Below, one piece after another: positions 43,654 to 55,153 of a stretch of DNA of 64,000 nt. The notes below the pieces were generated by a model, which was not told the origin of the DNA, ran no database searches, and saw only the letters and a list, made by a program, of their open reading frames with translations. Positions within the stretch are counted from its first letter, which is position 1. Each line of letters opens with the position of its first letter. Location: NCBI RefSeq assembly GCF_000427425.1, contig NZ_KE386494.1:396445-460444 (forward strand). The letters are read 5' to 3'. This stretch comes from Caldanaerobius polysaccharolyticus DSM 13641 (GTDB lineage Bacteria > Bacillota > Thermoanaerobacteria > Thermoanaerobacterales > Caldanaerobiaceae). The position numbers and the translations under genes are program-made.

Positions 43654-46600
43654 ATGGTCAATAAAAAGTACATCAGCTATTTGATCATCTTTTTAATGGT
43701 CTTCGCCTCTTTTTTAAATGCAATGCCTTCAAGGGCAAAGGCTGACACGTCACCTGTCATAGCAAATGTCGTCGGTAACTTTCAACAACAACTAAGCGAC
43801 AGTGATTGGAATGTAAACAGCACAATTACTGTGATGACGTATAAAGGCAACGGTCTCTTTGAATATACGACACCTGTTGCGTTGAAAGCGGGTGACTATG
43901 AGTATAAAATCGCACTCAATCACTCGTGGGATGGAGGTGGAGTGCCTTCAAGTGGAAACTTAAAGCTACATCTTGATGCTGATACAGCAGTAACATTCTG
44001 GTATAATTACAACACGGCAAGCGTTACAAATTCATTAATTTATCAACCGATACCCCAGGATAAACTCCCGAGGCTTGTAGGCACAATACAGCCGGCTATA
44101 GGCGCAGGTAGTCAATGGAGCCCTGAAACATCAACGGCTATAATGACAGATGATAACTTTGATAATGTTTACCATGTTACCTACCGTGTACCCAAAGGAT
44201 ATTATGAATTTAAAGTGAGTTTAGGGCCTTCATGGGACGAAAATTACGGCCTGAACGGCGTCCGTGATGGAGCGAACATTTCTTTAAACGTTGCATACGA
44301 TACTAATATGACATTCTATTATGATGCGGTTTCTCACCACATATGGACAGATTATAGCCCACCTTTAACAGGACCAGATAATAACATATATTATGACAGT
44401 TTAAAACACGATACCCATGATCCATTTTTCCGTTCGCCTTTTGGCGCAATAAAAATGGGAGATACGGTAGTCCTTAGAATACAGGCAAAAAACCACGATT
44501 TGCAAAACGCTAAGATCTCCTACTGGGATGATGTAAAAAAATCCAGAAGCGAAATACCTATGTATAAAATAGGTCAAAGTCCAGATGGCCAGTATGAATA
44601 CTGGGAAGCAAAGCTGAGTTTTGATCACCCAACTCGTATATGGTATTATTTTATACTTCAGGACGGGACAAAAACAGCGTATTACGGGGACAATGACGAG
44701 CAACTTGGCGGCGTGGGCAAAGCCACAGATACCGTAAACAAGGACTTTGAACTGACTGTGTACGACAAAAACTTTGATACCCCTGACTGGATGAAAGGCG
44801 CTGTAAATGGAGATACATCCAATGACCATGTAAAGATATATAGCCGTGGATACGACCCGATAGAGTTTCACAACAACTGGAACGATTTGCCCGACAACCC
44901 TAATAATAAAAATAACCCTGGATACACCGGTGACGGCATATGGTCCAACGACTTTTTTGGCGGCGATTTAAAAGGCATAGATGACAAATTAGATTACTTG
45001 AAGAGCCTTGGAGTAAGTGTTTTATACTTAAATCCCATATTCGATGCCCCTTCAAACCACAAATATGACACAATAGACTATTCAAAGATAGATCCAATGT
45101 TGGGCACGCTGGATGTTTTTAAAAAACTCATGGAGGATGCCCACAGAAGAGGAATAAAAGTCATACTGGACGGCGTATTCAATCATACAAGCGATGATAG
45201 TATTTACTTTGACAGATACAGCAAATATCCCGAACTGGGCGCTTATGAGGCGTGGAAGCAGGGAGACCAGTCCAAGTCACCTTATGGAAGCTGGTACAAG
45301 ATAAACAGCGACGGAACATATGAAGGCTGGTGGGGATTTGACAGTTTACCTGTAATTCAGCAAATTAACGGAAGCGAATACAATGTTAAAAGCTGGGCTG
45401 ACTTTATCATTAATAACAACGATGCAATATCCAAGTACTGGCTTAACCCTGGCGGCAATCTCAATGACGGTGCTGACGGGTGGAGACTTGACGTTGAAAC
45501 GGACGTTGCTCACGATTTCTGGGTTCATTTTAGAGATGCGATAAACACAGTAAAACCCCAGGCACCGATGATCGCCGAAAACTGGGGTGATGCATCATCA
45601 GATCTTTTGGGCGACTCGTTTAATTCAGTAATGAATTACCTGTTCAGAAATGCCGTTATCGATTTCATTATCGACAAAACCTTTGATGATGGAAGCACAG
45701 TACACCATCCCATAGACGCTTCAAAATTAGATAAAAGGCTGATGAGCGTATATGAGCGATACCCCTTACCGGCGTTTTATTCTACCATGAACCTTTTGGG
45801 TTCCCACGACACTATGAGGATATTGACTGTATTTGGGTATAATTCTGCTGACAATGCCCAAAATTCGCAGCAAGCAAAAGACTTAGCCATATCAAGGCTC
45901 AAACTTGCAACTGTATTGCAGATGGGATATCCTGGCATGCCCTCAATATATTATGGCGATGAAGCTGGCGCGTCGGGCGGTAAAGACCCTGACAACAGGA
46001 GAACTTTCCCATGGGGCAACGAGGATACTTCTCTACAGCAATTCTTCAAGAAAATAGCCAACATAAGAAACGATAATCAGGTATTAAAAACAGGCGATCT
46101 CAAGACATTATACGCCCAAGGTGACACTTACGTCTTTGGAAGGAGAATTATAAACGGCAAAGACGTTTTTGGCCAATCACATCCCGATAGTGCAGCAATA
46201 GTAGTTATAAACAAGGGCGATACAAAAGTTCTCACGATAGACACAACAAAGTTCATAAGAGACGGAGTTACGTTTACTGATGTTTTAAATGGTGGAACAT
46301 ATACGGTTCAAGGCGGACAGATTAAAATAAATGTAACCTCAATGAGCGGAGCGATACTTATCTCTGACCCTGAGCAGGACTTAACAGCACCTGATAAAGT
46401 AAACGACCTTGTGGCAGCCTCTGGCAATGGCAAGGTTGATTTATCATGGACTGCTTCCAACAATGCCAATAGCTACAACATTTACCGTTCCACAGTGGAA
46501 GGTGGACTTTACAAGAAAATAGCGACAGCTGTAACCACAACAAATTATACAGACACAACTGTCACAAATGGATCAAAGTATGTATATACAGTAACCGCCG

Positions 46601-49044
46601 TTGACGATAAAGGCAATGAAAGTGCGATGAGCAATGAAGCAACTGCCTACCCGGCGTATCCAATTGGTTGGGCAGGCAAGCTGTCAGACGTAACAAGTGA
46701 GCATATAATTGGCGTTGACAACCCTACAGAGGATATATTCGCTGAAGTTTGGGCAGACGGCCTTACAAATAAAGCCGGTCAGGGAGAAAATATGATCGCA
46801 CAACTGGGCTATAAATTTGAAAGCGATAGCGATTATACGTGGATAGATGCCCAATATTTTAGCGATGCGGGCAATAACGATAAATACGCAGCCAAATTCT
46901 TGCCTGACAAAGTTGGTACTTGGTATTATACCTTCAGATTTTCTGATGATGCAGGGCAAAGCTGGACACAGACAGATGTTAAATCTTTTTCGGTCATACA
47001 CTCCAATGATACAACAGCACCAACTGCGCCTTCGCTAACACAACCCGGCATTGAATCATCCAGAGTTACACTTAAATGGAGCCCTGCAACAGATGATGTG
47101 CAAATTGCGATGTACGAGATAATGAAATCGTCAAGTGAAAATGGGCCATACAGCAAGATAGCTACGGTTTCAAACGGCGTTTATAGTTATGCGGATACAG
47201 ACGTCGCAAACGGCTCTGTGTACTTTTATAAGGTTATAGCTGTCGACACGTCCTTTAACAAAAAAGAATCAAATGCCGTAAGAGCAACGCCAGATACAGT
47301 GCCTATAAAAGTAACCTTTAACGTAACAGTTCCAAATTATACACCTGAGGGCGTAAACCTTGCTGGAAGCTTTCCAGACATTCTGTGGAATCCCAGCGCT
47401 CAATCCATGACAAAGGTGGGGCCAGACAAATACAGCTTAACAGTGACATTAAACGAAGGCACAAATCTGGAATATAAATACGCCAGGGGAAGCTGGGATA
47501 AGGTAGAAAAAGATGAATACGGAAACGAGATGGACAACAGAAAAGTGACAATTGTAAACCAAGGTGGAAATACTATGACAATTAATGATACCGTACAGAG
47601 ATGGAAAGACATTCCGCTTTATATCTATTCTCCATCTGACAATAGCACCGTAAGTTCAGATGTAAGTTCTATTGAAATCAAAGGCAATACTTATAAAGGC
47701 GCAAAGCTAACTATAAACGGTGAGGATGTGTCGCAAGCAGAAAACGGAGATTTTATAAAACAAGTTTCGCTAAAATACGGCCTTAATTCCATAAAGATAC
47801 ATGTAGAGCCAGGTGACGACACCATATACGGAAATGATAAAAACCGTATTGCAGAGCTCATCAAAGATTTAATAATAAATATTACAAGGACTCTACCTAA
47901 AAATACTCAATCGACAACAGTTCTCGGCACACAACGGGGTACAGTGATTACATCTGGCAACCTAACAATACTTAAAGTAGATGCTGACAGTGTCATAAAT
48001 GACATTGAAAATACAGGTGACAGTAACATTGTATTTGACTTAAACAATATCGGAAGCACTGAAAACAAGGCAGTGGAGTTTCCCGTAGCGGTGCTAAATG
48101 CCGCAAAGGATAACTCAAAAGATATATTAGTAAAGACAGGCGATGTACAAATAGTCCTTTCAAAGGATTCACTAGATTTAACAGGTATAAACAGCAGCGT
48201 ACAACTTATAGTAGAAAATAAAGGTAAAGAAAGTGCAACACAGGAATTCTCGCCATTGACCAATACATTTGATATAAGCATAAAAGCAGGAGATAAAGAT
48301 GCAAAAGTAAACTCTGGCACAAAAGTGACATTAAACATCAGAGGTGTAAAAGATGCAAGGAAAGCAGGAGTATATTACTACAACGAAGCAAGCGGTAAGT
48401 GGGAGTATGTGGGAGGAAAAGTTGACAAAGCAGCAGGTACTATCACGTTTAACGCTAAACATTTTTCAAAATACGCCGCGTTCCAGTACAGCAAATCATT
48501 TAAAGATGTGCCGGTAGACTTCTGGGCAAATGATGCTATAAGCGTTCTTGCTGCAAAGCATATTGTCAAAGGAACCGATAATCAACGCTTTATGCCAGAG
48601 CAAAAAGTAACAAGAGCAGAATTTGCTGCGATGATGATAAGGCTTGTGGGAATACCGGAACAGCCATACAGTGGTAAATTCAGTGATGTAAAAGCAGGAG
48701 ATTGGTATGCTAATACTATTGAAGCAGCTTATAAAAACGGCATTATGCTGGGTTACGGTAACACTATGAGGCCTGATGACAGCATCACACGTGAAGAAAT
48801 GATAACAATAGCAATGAGGGTATACGGAAAATTAGCACCATACAGTGAAAAAAGCATTGTTGAAATACCATTTTCTGATAAAAATCAAATAAGCCAATGG
48901 GCGGTAAAAGCCGTTTCAAACGCTTATAATCTTGGTTTAATATTTGGCAGATCCAGTAATACATTTGCTCCCAGAGATATTGCGACAAGGGCAGAGGCTG
49001 CAGCTCTAGTCTACAGGCTAATTGATAAAAGTGGCAATCTATAA
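43654..49044 (+). CDS. apu: Cell-surface amylopullulanase (GH13) with SLH domains
   Basis: This secreted enzyme degrades starch and pullulan. The order is: signal peptide (1-31); two X25-like starch modules (about 33-135 and 138-235, each with a WDGG/WDEN-type end); a CBM34-like domain (249-375); and a GH13 barrel (about 430-900). The catalytic residues lie in DGWRLDVE (near 607, nucleophile Asp), MIAENWGD (near 640, acid Glu) and LLGSHD (near 716). An FN3 domain (909-1000), a beta-sandwich (1003-1118), a second FN3 (1119-1212) and a CBM20-like domain (1217-1322) follow. Three SLH domains (about 1612-1790, e.g. [20 protein letters not shown]) anchor it to the S-layer. The closest relatives are Thermoanaerobacterium amylase-pullulanases of about 1800 residues. 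GGGGG precedes the ATG. Confidence 0.94.
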   Translation: MVNKKYISYLIIFLMVFASFLNAMPSRAKADTSPVIANVVGNFQQQLSDSDWNVNSTITVMTYKGNGLFEYTTPVALKAGDYEYKIALNHSWDGGGVPSSGNLKLHLDADTAVTFWYNYNTASVTNSLIYQPIPQDKLPRLVGTIQPAIGAGSQWSPETSTAIMTDDNFDNVYHVTYRVPKGYYEFKVSLGPSWDENYGLNGVRDGANISLNVAYDTNMTFYYDAVSHHIWTDYSPPLTGPDNNIYYDSLKHDTHDPFFRSPFGAIKMGDTVVLRIQAKNHDLQNAKISYWDDVKKSRSEIPMYKIGQSPDGQYEYWEAKLSFDHPTRIWYYFILQDGTKTAYYGDNDEQLGGVGKATDTVNKDFELTVYDKNFDTPDWMKGAVNGDTSNDHVKIYSRGYDPIEFHNNWNDLPDNPNNKNNPGYTGDGIWSNDFFGGDLKGIDDKLDYLKSLGVSVLYLNPIFDAPSNHKYDTIDYSKIDPMLGTLDVFKKLMEDAHRRGIKVILDGVFNHTSDDSIYFDRYSKYPELGAYEAWKQGDQSKSPYGSWYKINSDGTYEGWWGFDSLPVIQQINGSEYNVKSWADFIINNNDAISKYWLNPGGNLNDGADGWRLDVETDVAHDFWVHFRDAINTVKPQAPMIAENWGDASSDLLGDSFNSVMNYLFRNAVIDFIIDKTFDDGSTVHHPIDASKLDKRLMSVYERYPLPAFYSTMNLLGSHDTMRILTVFGYNSADNAQNSQQAKDLAISRLKLATVLQMGYPGMPSIYYGDEAGASGGKDPDNRRTFPWGNEDTSLQQFFKKIANIRNDNQVLKTGDLKTLYAQGDTYVFGRRIINGKDVFGQSHPDSAAIVVINKGDTKVLTIDTTKFIRDGVTFTDVLNGGTYTVQGGQIKINVTSMSGAILISDPEQDLTAPDKVNDLVAASGNGKVDLSWTASNNANSYNIYRSTVEGGLYKKIATAVTTTNYTDTTVTNGSKYVYTVTAVDDKGNESAMSNEATAYPAYPIGWAGKLSDVTSEHIIGVDNPTEDIFAEVWADGLTNKAGQGENMIAQLGYKFESDSDYTWIDAQYFSDAGNNDKYAAKFLPDKVGTWYYTFRFSDDAGQSWTQTDVKSFSVIHSNDTTAPTAPSLTQPGIESSRVTLKWSPATDDVQIAMYEIMKSSSENGPYSKIATVSNGVYSYADTDVANGSVYFYKVIAVDTSFNKKESNAVRATPDTVPIKVTFNVTVPNYTPEGVNLAGSFPDILWNPSAQSMTKVGPDKYSLTVTLNEGTNLEYKYARGSWDKVEKDEYGNEMDNRKVTIVNQGGNTMTINDTVQRWKDIPLYIYSPSDNSTVSSDVSSIEIKGNTYKGAKLTINGEDVSQAENGDFIKQVSLKYGLNSIKIHVEPGDDTIYGNDKNRIAELIKDLIINITRTLPKNTQSTTVLGTQRGTVITSGNLTILKVDADSVINDIENTGDSNIVFDLNNIGSTENKAVEFPVAVLNAAKDNSKDILVKTGDVQIVLSKDSLDLTGINSSVQLIVENKGKESATQEFSPLTNTFDISIKAGDKDAKVNSGTKVTLNIRGVKDARKAGVYYYNEASGKWEYVGGKVDKAAGTITFNAKHFSKYAAFQYSKSFKDVPVDFWANDAISVLAAKHIVKGTDNQRFMPEQKVTRAEFAAMMIRLVGIPEQPYSGKFSDVKAGDWYANTIEAAYKNGIMLGYGNTMRPDDSITREEMITIAMRVYGKLAPYSEKSIVEIPFSDKNQISQWAVKAVSNAYNLGLIFGRSSNTFAPRDIATRAEAAALVYRLIDKSGNL

Positions 49045-49080
49045 ATAAAGGGGCATCCAACAGGATGTCCCTTTATTTAT
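49041..49080. terminator. Bidirectional terminator between the two GH13 genes
   Basis: ATAAATAAAGGGGCATCC / GGATGTCCCTTTATTTAT forms an 18-bp stem with one wobble and a 4-base loop between convergent genes. Confidence 0.92.
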
Positions 49081-50775
49081 TTACATCACCTTAAGTATAT
49101 ACTTACCCCCCGGCTGTATTTCTATATCAAGTACTCCATTTGATACGGCATATTCTTCGTTGTTATATAAATCAAGCACTTTGCCTCCGTTTATTTTTAA
49201 TGATATTTTTTTCGCCCGTTCCCCTTTGTTAAAAACATTTATTATTTCTTCATCATCTAAATACCTGCTATACGCGTATACATCATGATGGACTAAAACC
49301 GTCCTGTATTCTCCTGCCCGCAGGGCTCTGTTTTCTTTCCTGATCTTAATTAACTTTTTGTAAAATTCAAATAGATCCTTATTTATTCTGTCAAAGTCAA
49401 TTGTCCTCCTGCAATCAGGATCATTGGCACCTGTAAGACCGGCCTCATCTCCGTAAAATATCATAGGTATACCTATACACGTCATCTGGAAAAACACTGC
49501 CATCTTCATTTTCTCGATATCTCCGCCACATTCATAAAGAAATCTGCACGTATCATGGCTATCAATCAGGTTTAAAAGTATCGTGCGGATATACTTTTTG
49601 TATCTTACAAATAAATTATTTATCAAATAGTCAAATTCATAGGTGTCTATGGCATTTTTGGCAAAATAATCAACAAGTATAAACATAAATGGATAATTCA
49701 TGACAGAGTCAAATTGATCGCCTTTTAAGTAGCTCTCACCTCCATCCCATACCTCTCCGATTATAAATGCGTCTTTTTTTGCCCGCTTGACTTCATTTCT
49801 AAATCTTCTCCAGAAATTATGGTCTATTTCGTTGGCCACATCAAGTCTCCAGCCATCGATATCGAAATTCTCTATCCAGTACCTCGCTATGCCAAGCAGA
49901 TATTCACTAACCTGTTCATTTGCAGTGTTGAGCTTGGGCATATTTTTTACATAACCAAAGGTCTCGTACTCATCTCTGTTTTTTATAAAATACCAATCTC
50001 TATACCTTGAATTATCCCCATTCTCCATAGCATCTTTAAATGCAAAAAATTTATCGCTTGTATGGTTAAAAACCGCGTCCAGTATCACCTTTATGCCTCT
50101 TTTATGACATTCATCTATCAGCTTCTTAAAGATCGCTTCATCACCAAAATTTTCGTCAATTTTGTAATAGTCTATTGTATCGTACTTATGATTGCTGTCG
50201 GATTTAAAAATAGGAGTTAAATATATACGGTTAATTCCCAATTCACATAGATAATCAAGTTTTTGGATGATCCCTTTTAGATTGCCGCCAAAAATATCAT
50301 CGCTTTTGGGCTTTCTAAACCACTGACTGTCAATATTCTCTTTGTAAAATCTATCCACAAATATCTGATAAAAGATGGAATCTTCCCACCAGTCATACTT
50401 GTGATAAATATCGCCTCTACATATATAGGGGAACATATAGTACCTATTCCTGTCAGCAGGCGGCCTTTCAGAAAAACGATCCCGGCAGAAAATCTTCACT
50501 TCATCACCGCTAATCAATTTAAAAAAGTAACATATCCTGTTAAAGGGAGGCGTTATTATAGTTTCATAGTAATCAAATAAACTGTCGCGATATGCTACCG
50601 TCATTTCCTTTTCATACATATTTACTGGATTATCGGGATCGTATCTATCACCGTAGCAGAGAATCACTTTATCTATATCCTCTCGCCCTGTCCTGAGTTT
50701 TATCACAAGGCTTTTTTCATCAATAGGATATGCATAGGTGCTGTCGCTTTTATGAAATACTGCCTCTTTTATCAT
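49081..50775 (-). CDS. Intracellular GH13 cyclomaltodextrinase/neopullulanase-type enzyme
   Basis: No signal peptide is present, so the enzyme acts on imported maltodextrins or cyclodextrins. An N-terminal CBM34-type domain (about 1-120) is followed by the GH13 barrel: [42 protein letters not shown] (nucleophile), IIGEVWD (acid) and LIDSHD. The domain layout is that of cyclomaltodextrinase, neopullulanase and maltogenic amylase, which cannot be separated by eye. MIKEAVFHKS at 50775 has AAGGAGGG six bases upstream. It is the last gene after malE, malF and malG on the same strand. Confidence 0.92.
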   Translation of the reverse strand: MIKEAVFHKSDSTYAYPIDEKSLVIKLRTGREDIDKVILCYGDRYDPDNPVNMYEKEMTVAYRDSLFDYYETIITPPFNRICYFFKLISGDEVKIFCRDRFSERPPADRNRYYMFPYICRGDIYHKYDWWEDSIFYQIFVDRFYKENIDSQWFRKPKSDDIFGGNLKGIIQKLDYLCELGINRIYLTPIFKSDSNHKYDTIDYYKIDENFGDEAIFKKLIDECHKRGIKVILDAVFNHTSDKFFAFKDAMENGDNSRYRDWYFIKNRDEYETFGYVKNMPKLNTANEQVSEYLLGIARYWIENFDIDGWRLDVANEIDHNFWRRFRNEVKRAKKDAFIIGEVWDGGESYLKGDQFDSVMNYPFMFILVDYFAKNAIDTYEFDYLINNLFVRYKKYIRTILLNLIDSHDTCRFLYECGGDIEKMKMAVFFQMTCIGIPMIFYGDEAGLTGANDPDCRRTIDFDRINKDLFEFYKKLIKIRKENRALRAGEYRTVLVHHDVYAYSRYLDDEEIINVFNKGERAKKISLKINGGKVLDLYNNEEYAVSNGVLDIEIQPGGKYILKVM

Positions 50776-50829
50776 ATAAAGCCCTCCTTCTCGTGTTACT
50801 TCCATTGCTCTGGTGTAATATTAAAATAT

Positions 50830-51732
50830 TTAGCCTTTTACTGCACCTGCGGCAAGGCCTGACTGTAAGTATTTCTGTAAGGCCATAAATATTATCACAA
50901 GCGGCAATGATGCCACAACAGATGCTGCAGCAAATAATGTCCAATGAGCTGCGAATTGATTTGTTATAAACCTCTGTAAGCCAAGGGCCACTGTATAATT
51001 TTCAGGTGATTTTAATACTACACTGGATAATATAAATTCACTGTATACACCTATAAAACTAAATAAGAATATTACCACAAGCATTGGGCTCGCAAGAGGC
51101 AAAATTATTCTTATAAATATCTGCCAATACGATGCTCCATCAACAAGTGCTGCTTCATCCAATTCTTTTGGAAGACCATCTATATAACCTTTTAAAAGCC
51201 AGATGTTAAATGCACTTCCACCAGCAAGAACTAATATAAACGCATAAAGATTATCAAGTAAATTCAATTTTGCAAGTATCCCATAAATAGCTGGCAATGA
51301 CATAAACGTAGGAAACATCTGTAAAATCAATAATGCCATTAAGCCGTTTTTTCTTCCTACAAATTTCATCCTACTAAATGCATACGAAGCGGTTGATGTC
51401 AAAATAATTTGTATAATCGCCACGCCAAAACACAGTATCAAGCTGTTTTTAATCCATATCAAAAATTGTGTCTTTTTAAATAAATCAACATAATTCTGAA
51501 AACTTATTTTATTGGGAAAAACTGTCCCTGAAAAGAACGCGTCGCCGCTTGCTAGTGATGCACCAACAACCCATGCAATAGGAAACAATATTATTATTAT
51601 AAAAGCCCATATAATGACCCTGCTTATCCATAATGCAGCTCTCTCATTGGGACGCATTTTATGGTTGGGTCTATATCTTGCCTTGCTTTGAGTGTTTCTT
51701 CTTGAAATATTCATTCCAGTGGTAATATCCAC
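50830..51732 (-). CDS. malG: Maltodextrin ABC transporter permease (MalG type)
   Basis: This inner-membrane subunit of a CUT1 importer has six membrane helices. It carries the EAA motif that contacts the ATPase (ELDEAALVDGASYWQIFIRI ending ILPLASP) near residues 190-215. The start is GTG directly after the TAA of malF, eight bases from AGGAGG. Positively charged residues before helix 1 match the family. Confidence 0.93.
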   Translation of the reverse strand: MDITTGMNISRRNTQSKARYRPNHKMRPNERAALWISRVIIWAFIIIILFPIAWVVGASLASGDAFFSGTVFPNKISFQNYVDLFKKTQFLIWIKNSLILCFGVAIIQIILTSTASYAFSRMKFVGRKNGLMALLILQMFPTFMSLPAIYGILAKLNLLDNLYAFILVLAGGSAFNIWLLKGYIDGLPKELDEAALVDGASYWQIFIRIILPLASPMLVVIFLFSFIGVYSEFILSSVVLKSPENYTVALGLQRFITNQFAAHWTLFAAASVVASLPLVIIFMALQKYLQSGLAAGAVKG

Positions 51733-52653
51733 TTAGTTCACCTCCTCAAACGCATGTGTCATCCTCATATTGATGTAGCTTAATGTACCAACTATCAGAA
51801 ATATTATTATGGATAATGCTGATGCCAGGTCATATCTATTGAATTGCATTGTCATCTTATATGCCGAGCTTACCAGTAAATCTGTTGTACCAGCAAATGC
51901 GGTATCGGTTCTGGGCGGTCCACCACCAGTTATAAGAAATACCGAACCGAAATTATTAAAGTTAAAGGCAAATGAAGATATTATAAGTGGCAAAGCAGAT
52001 GTCATAAGCATCGGCACTGTAATAAGGCGCAACTTTTGAAACCATGTAGCACCATCAATATCCGCGACCTCGTAAAGCTCTGGCGGAATCGCCTGTAGCC
52101 CACCCAGGGATACGTTCATCATAAATGGATATCCCATCCACGTACTCGCTAATATTATACCTACCTTAGCCCAGAAAGGATCAGTTAGCCATGGTATTTT
52201 AGCGATGTGTAAATAGCTTAATATCGTATTTATTCCGCCATACTCTTGATTTAAAAGCCCTTGCCAAGCAAGTATAGCAATCGTCGACGGCAATGCCCAT
52301 GGTATAATAAGTATTGCTCGATATATATTTGTCTCCCACATATTTTTGTTGTTTAATAAAACCGCTAAAAATAATCCAACAATATAATTCGTAAATGTTG
52401 CTATTAATGCAAAAACAACAGTCCAGATTAATACGGGTAAAAATACCGTTTTTAATGGTCCGTTAATAATATCAATAAAATTTTTTAAGCCAACAAATTG
52501 ATATTGTTTAAAATGATTTAGACTGAAATTTGTAAATGCTATATAAATGGTATACGCAATAGGTAAAAAACTTAAAACTGTCATAGACAAAATAGCTGGC
52601 GAAAGAAATGCATATGGGGTTAATTTATCCCTTATATTTCTTCCCTCACCCAT
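51733..52653 (-). CDS. malF: Maltodextrin ABC transporter permease (MalF type)
   Basis: This is the second CUT1 permease, with six or seven helices. LTPYAFLSPAILSMTVLSFL opens it, and the EAA motif ELYEVADIDGATWFQKLRLI ends in TVPM. ATG at 52653 is chosen; the longer frame from 52725 overlaps the upstream hairpin. AAGGAGGG lies about 11 bases upstream, somewhat far. It follows malE after a GC-rich hairpin. Confidence 0.93.
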   Translation of the reverse strand: MGEGRNIRDKLTPYAFLSPAILSMTVLSFLPIAYTIYIAFTNFSLNHFKQYQFVGLKNFIDIINGPLKTVFLPVLIWTVVFALIATFTNYIVGLFLAVLLNNKNMWETNIYRAILIIPWALPSTIAILAWQGLLNQEYGGINTILSYLHIAKIPWLTDPFWAKVGIILASTWMGYPFMMNVSLGGLQAIPPELYEVADIDGATWFQKLRLITVPMLMTSALPLIISSFAFNFNNFGSVFLITGGGPPRTDTAFAGTTDLLVSSAYKMTMQFNRYDLASALSIIIFLIVGTLSYINMRMTHAFEEVN

Positions 52654-52675
52654 GTTATTAGCAACCCTCCTTTTT

Positions 52676-52700
52676 AACGGGGCCGTAAGCCGGCCCCGTT
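52676..52700 (-). other. GC-rich hairpin between malE and malF
   Basis: AACGGGGCCG / CGGCCCCGTT with a five-base loop lies in the 55-bp gap between malE and malF. The following minus-strand bases are A-rich, not T-rich, so it is not an intrinsic terminator. It probably protects the malE end of the message, raising binding-protein yield over the permeases. Confidence 0.7.
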
Positions 52701-52708
52701 TACTATCC

Positions 52709-53956
52709 TTACTGCATTGTTGCAATTCCCTGTTTAATTTGGTTAACCATATCGTTTGCTGCCTTAGCAGGTGTAGCCTTCCCCGACGTCACAAGCTGCA
52801 ATGCGTTTCCTGCCGGCGTCCAAACTGCTTGCATAGCTGGTATATTCGGCATTGGCTGAGCATTTTTGCCTTGTGTAGCAAAAGCATTCATAATTTCATT
52901 ATTCTTTACCTCATCACTATTTAATACCGATGTCAATACAGGAATTCTATTTCCTGTTTCAAATAATGGCAATGCCGTATTTTGCGCAAGGTATTTCAAT
53001 AAATCCCAAGCTTCTTGTTGATGCTTTGAATTGGCGCTCACAAATGCCGCCTGTACACCCGCAAATGTGGGTATCGGCTTACCATCCAACGTTGGCATTG
53101 GAGCTACTTTAAACTTTACATTAGCTTTCTTAAATCCATCTACATCCCATGGTCCGCCTATATATAATCCAATTTTTCCACTCTGAAAATTACCTTTTGC
53201 CATATCACCTTTAATATCAGCTGGCATAAATTTATACTTTACAACAAAATCTTTTATCAATGACAACCCCTTTTTAGCACCATCGTTATTAAGCCCTATA
53301 TCATTAGGATCAAGTTTGCCACCATTTTGTTTAAATACATAACCACCATTAGCAGCGATAAACGCATAACTAAAATAGAAATTATTCACATCATATTGAA
53401 ATCCCACTTTTTTACCCTGTTCAATTAAATCATCCATTGTTGCTGGAGGCGTAGCAACTTTATCTGTATTGTAAAATAATGCATAAGTTTCCATCGCCAA
53501 TGGCACAGCATACATCTTGCCATCAAAGGAAACTGCATCAATGCTCATCTGAACATAATCAGACTTGTTTATAACACCGTCTGGGACCTCTGCAAGCAAC
53601 CCTGCTTTTTGAAATGTTCCAAGATTATCATGGGGCAGGCCAAACATTATGTCTGGTCCCTTACCACTCTGTGCTGCTGTCGAAAATGCCTGAAAGTCGC
53701 TTTGATCCGCTAAAACTTTAACCGAATTTCCTGTCTCTTTTGCCCATTTATTAGCTATTTCTTGAACTTTTGCTATCTCAGGGTCTGTTAAATGTAACCA
53801 TACTACAAGTTTAACTGATCCTTTCTTTGCATCCGATGTTGACCCTTTATTAGATGAGGTCTCACCAGTTTTACCATTACTACAACCTGTCAATAATGTT
53901 GATAAAATTAACGCTATAATCGCAAACAATGCAAATAATTTTGAGAACTTTTTCAT
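52709..53956 (-). CDS. malE: Maltodextrin-binding lipoprotein (MalE type)
   Basis: A lipoprotein signal (LFALFAIIALILSTLLTGC) is followed by a Ser/Thr/Lys linker. The mature protein starts VKLVVWLHLTDPEIAKVQEI and contains GPDIMFGLPHDNLG, VPLAMETYALFYN and KIGLYIGGPWD, the standard maltose-binding-protein landmarks. ATG at 53956 has GAGGGGG upstream. It heads the malE-malF-malG-GH13 operon downstream of a palindromic operator. Confidence 0.94.
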   Translation of the reverse strand: MKKFSKLFALFAIIALILSTLLTGCSNGKTGETSSNKGSTSDAKKGSVKLVVWLHLTDPEIAKVQEIANKWAKETGNSVKVLADQSDFQAFSTAAQSGKGPDIMFGLPHDNLGTFQKAGLLAEVPDGVINKSDYVQMSIDAVSFDGKMYAVPLAMETYALFYNTDKVATPPATMDDLIEQGKKVGFQYDVNNFYFSYAFIAANGGYVFKQNGGKLDPNDIGLNNDGAKKGLSLIKDFVVKYKFMPADIKGDMAKGNFQSGKIGLYIGGPWDVDGFKKANVKFKVAPMPTLDGKPIPTFAGVQAAFVSANSKHQQEAWDLLKYLAQNTALPLFETGNRIPVLTSVLNSDEVKNNEIMNAFATQGKNAQPMPNIPAMQAVWTPAGNALQLVTSGKATPAKAANDMVNQIKQGIATMQ

Positions 53957-54095
53957 ACTAACCCCCTCAATCATTATTTAAGATATTGTTCAAAACATTT
54001 ATTCATACATATTAAATCTCTTCGAAGTACCACCTCCCTTTTTTACGCCTTTATCTAGCGCTTCGCTATAAAACAAAAAGATGCATAGCATTTGT

Positions 54096-54111
54096 GCGCA
54101 AGCGATTGCGC
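54096..54111 (-). promoter_or_regulatory. Palindromic LacI-type operator before malE
   Basis: GCGCAA-GCGA-TTGCGC is a perfect 6-4-6 inverted repeat 140 bp before malE and 15 bp after the lacI stop. A second small repeat TAGCG-CTT-CGCTA lies at about 54055-54067. Confidence 0.8.
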
Positions 54112-54125
54112 TAATAAAATAAAAT

Positions 54126-55142
54126 TTATCCCCGCAAGGTGGAATTGCGAATAACCAACCTTGCTGGGATTATCGCTCTATTAAAGCTCTTTACATGGCT
54201 TTTTATATAAATCATAAGCATTTCAAAAGCTTTTGCACCCAGATCAAATGCATTTACATCTACAGACGTAAGGGAAGGAGTAAAGTAGTCGCACAGAGGA
54301 ACGTTATTAAATCCCGCAACAGCAATGTCATTTGGAACTTTAATACCCTTTTCTACTAATGACTTTATCGCTCCAAAAGCCAGAAAATCATCGCATGCAA
54401 TTATAGCCGTTGGCTTTTCCCCTCTTTCAAAAATTCTCTGCATAAGGTTATCTCCTGTATCATTCATAAACTTTCCTTCAACAATTAAATTCTCATTAAC
54501 GGCTATATTATTATCCTGTAAAGCTTTTTTATAGCCTTCCAATCGATCCAAAGTCACAATATATTGCGACGATACGCCAATAAATGCAATTTTATTATGT
54601 CCCTGACTTATCAAATAACTGGTCAAATCGTACGAAATATCGAAGTTATTATTATCAACCCAGTTTACCTCATTTTCATTAACCGGCCTGCCCACTACTA
54701 CAAAGGGAAAGTCTATTTTTTTAAGCGCAGCAATAGCAGAATCCTTTACTCGAGATGTAAGCAATATAATACCTTCTACCAGGCCGTTTCGTGTAAAATC
54801 CCTAATTATCGCTTTCTCTTCTTTGATGTCTGATGCCCCTGAAATGAGTATTTTATATTGATTTTTATACGCGGCTGAAGTAATACCTCTTAATATCTCT
54901 GGATAAAAAGGATGCTGAAACGCTTTCTCCGTATTTGAAGGAATAAGCACCGCGACTATTCCCGTGGATTTATTTACGAGAGAACGCGCTATGACATTAG
55001 GATGGTAATCCATCTCCTTCATAATTTTTAAAACCTTCTCCCGTGTAGCGCTGCTTATCCTGGGATTATTAGAAATCACTCTTGACACCGTAGAAGGTGA
55101 GACTCCAGCAGCTTTCGCTATATCGTTTATCGTTACTGCCAT
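54126..55142 (-). CDS. LacI family regulator of the starch/maltodextrin locus
   Basis: The N-terminal helix-turn-helix VTINDIAKAAGVSPSTVSRV is followed by the hinge helix region HPNVIARSLVNKSTG and a periplasmic-binding-protein-like core (residues 60-330). Effector contacts such as ACDDFLAFGAIKSL and DIAVAGFNNVPLC are typical. It is upstream of malE in the same direction and probably represses malEFG, the amylopullulanase gene and itself, relieved by a maltodextrin. The ATG at 55142 has AAGGTGGTG upstream. Confidence 0.92.
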   Translation of the reverse strand: MAVTINDIAKAAGVSPSTVSRVISNNPRISSATREKVLKIMKEMDYHPNVIARSLVNKSTGIVAVLIPSNTEKAFQHPFYPEILRGITSAAYKNQYKILISGASDIKEEKAIIRDFTRNGLVEGIILLTSRVKDSAIAALKKIDFPFVVVGRPVNENEVNWVDNNNFDISYDLTSYLISQGHNKIAFIGVSSQYIVTLDRLEGYKKALQDNNIAVNENLIVEGKFMNDTGDNLMQRIFERGEKPTAIIACDDFLAFGAIKSLVEKGIKVPNDIAVAGFNNVPLCDYFTPSLTSVDVNAFDLGAKAFEMLMIYIKSHVKSFNRAIIPARLVIRNSTLRG

Positions 55143-55153
55143 CCATTCACCAC

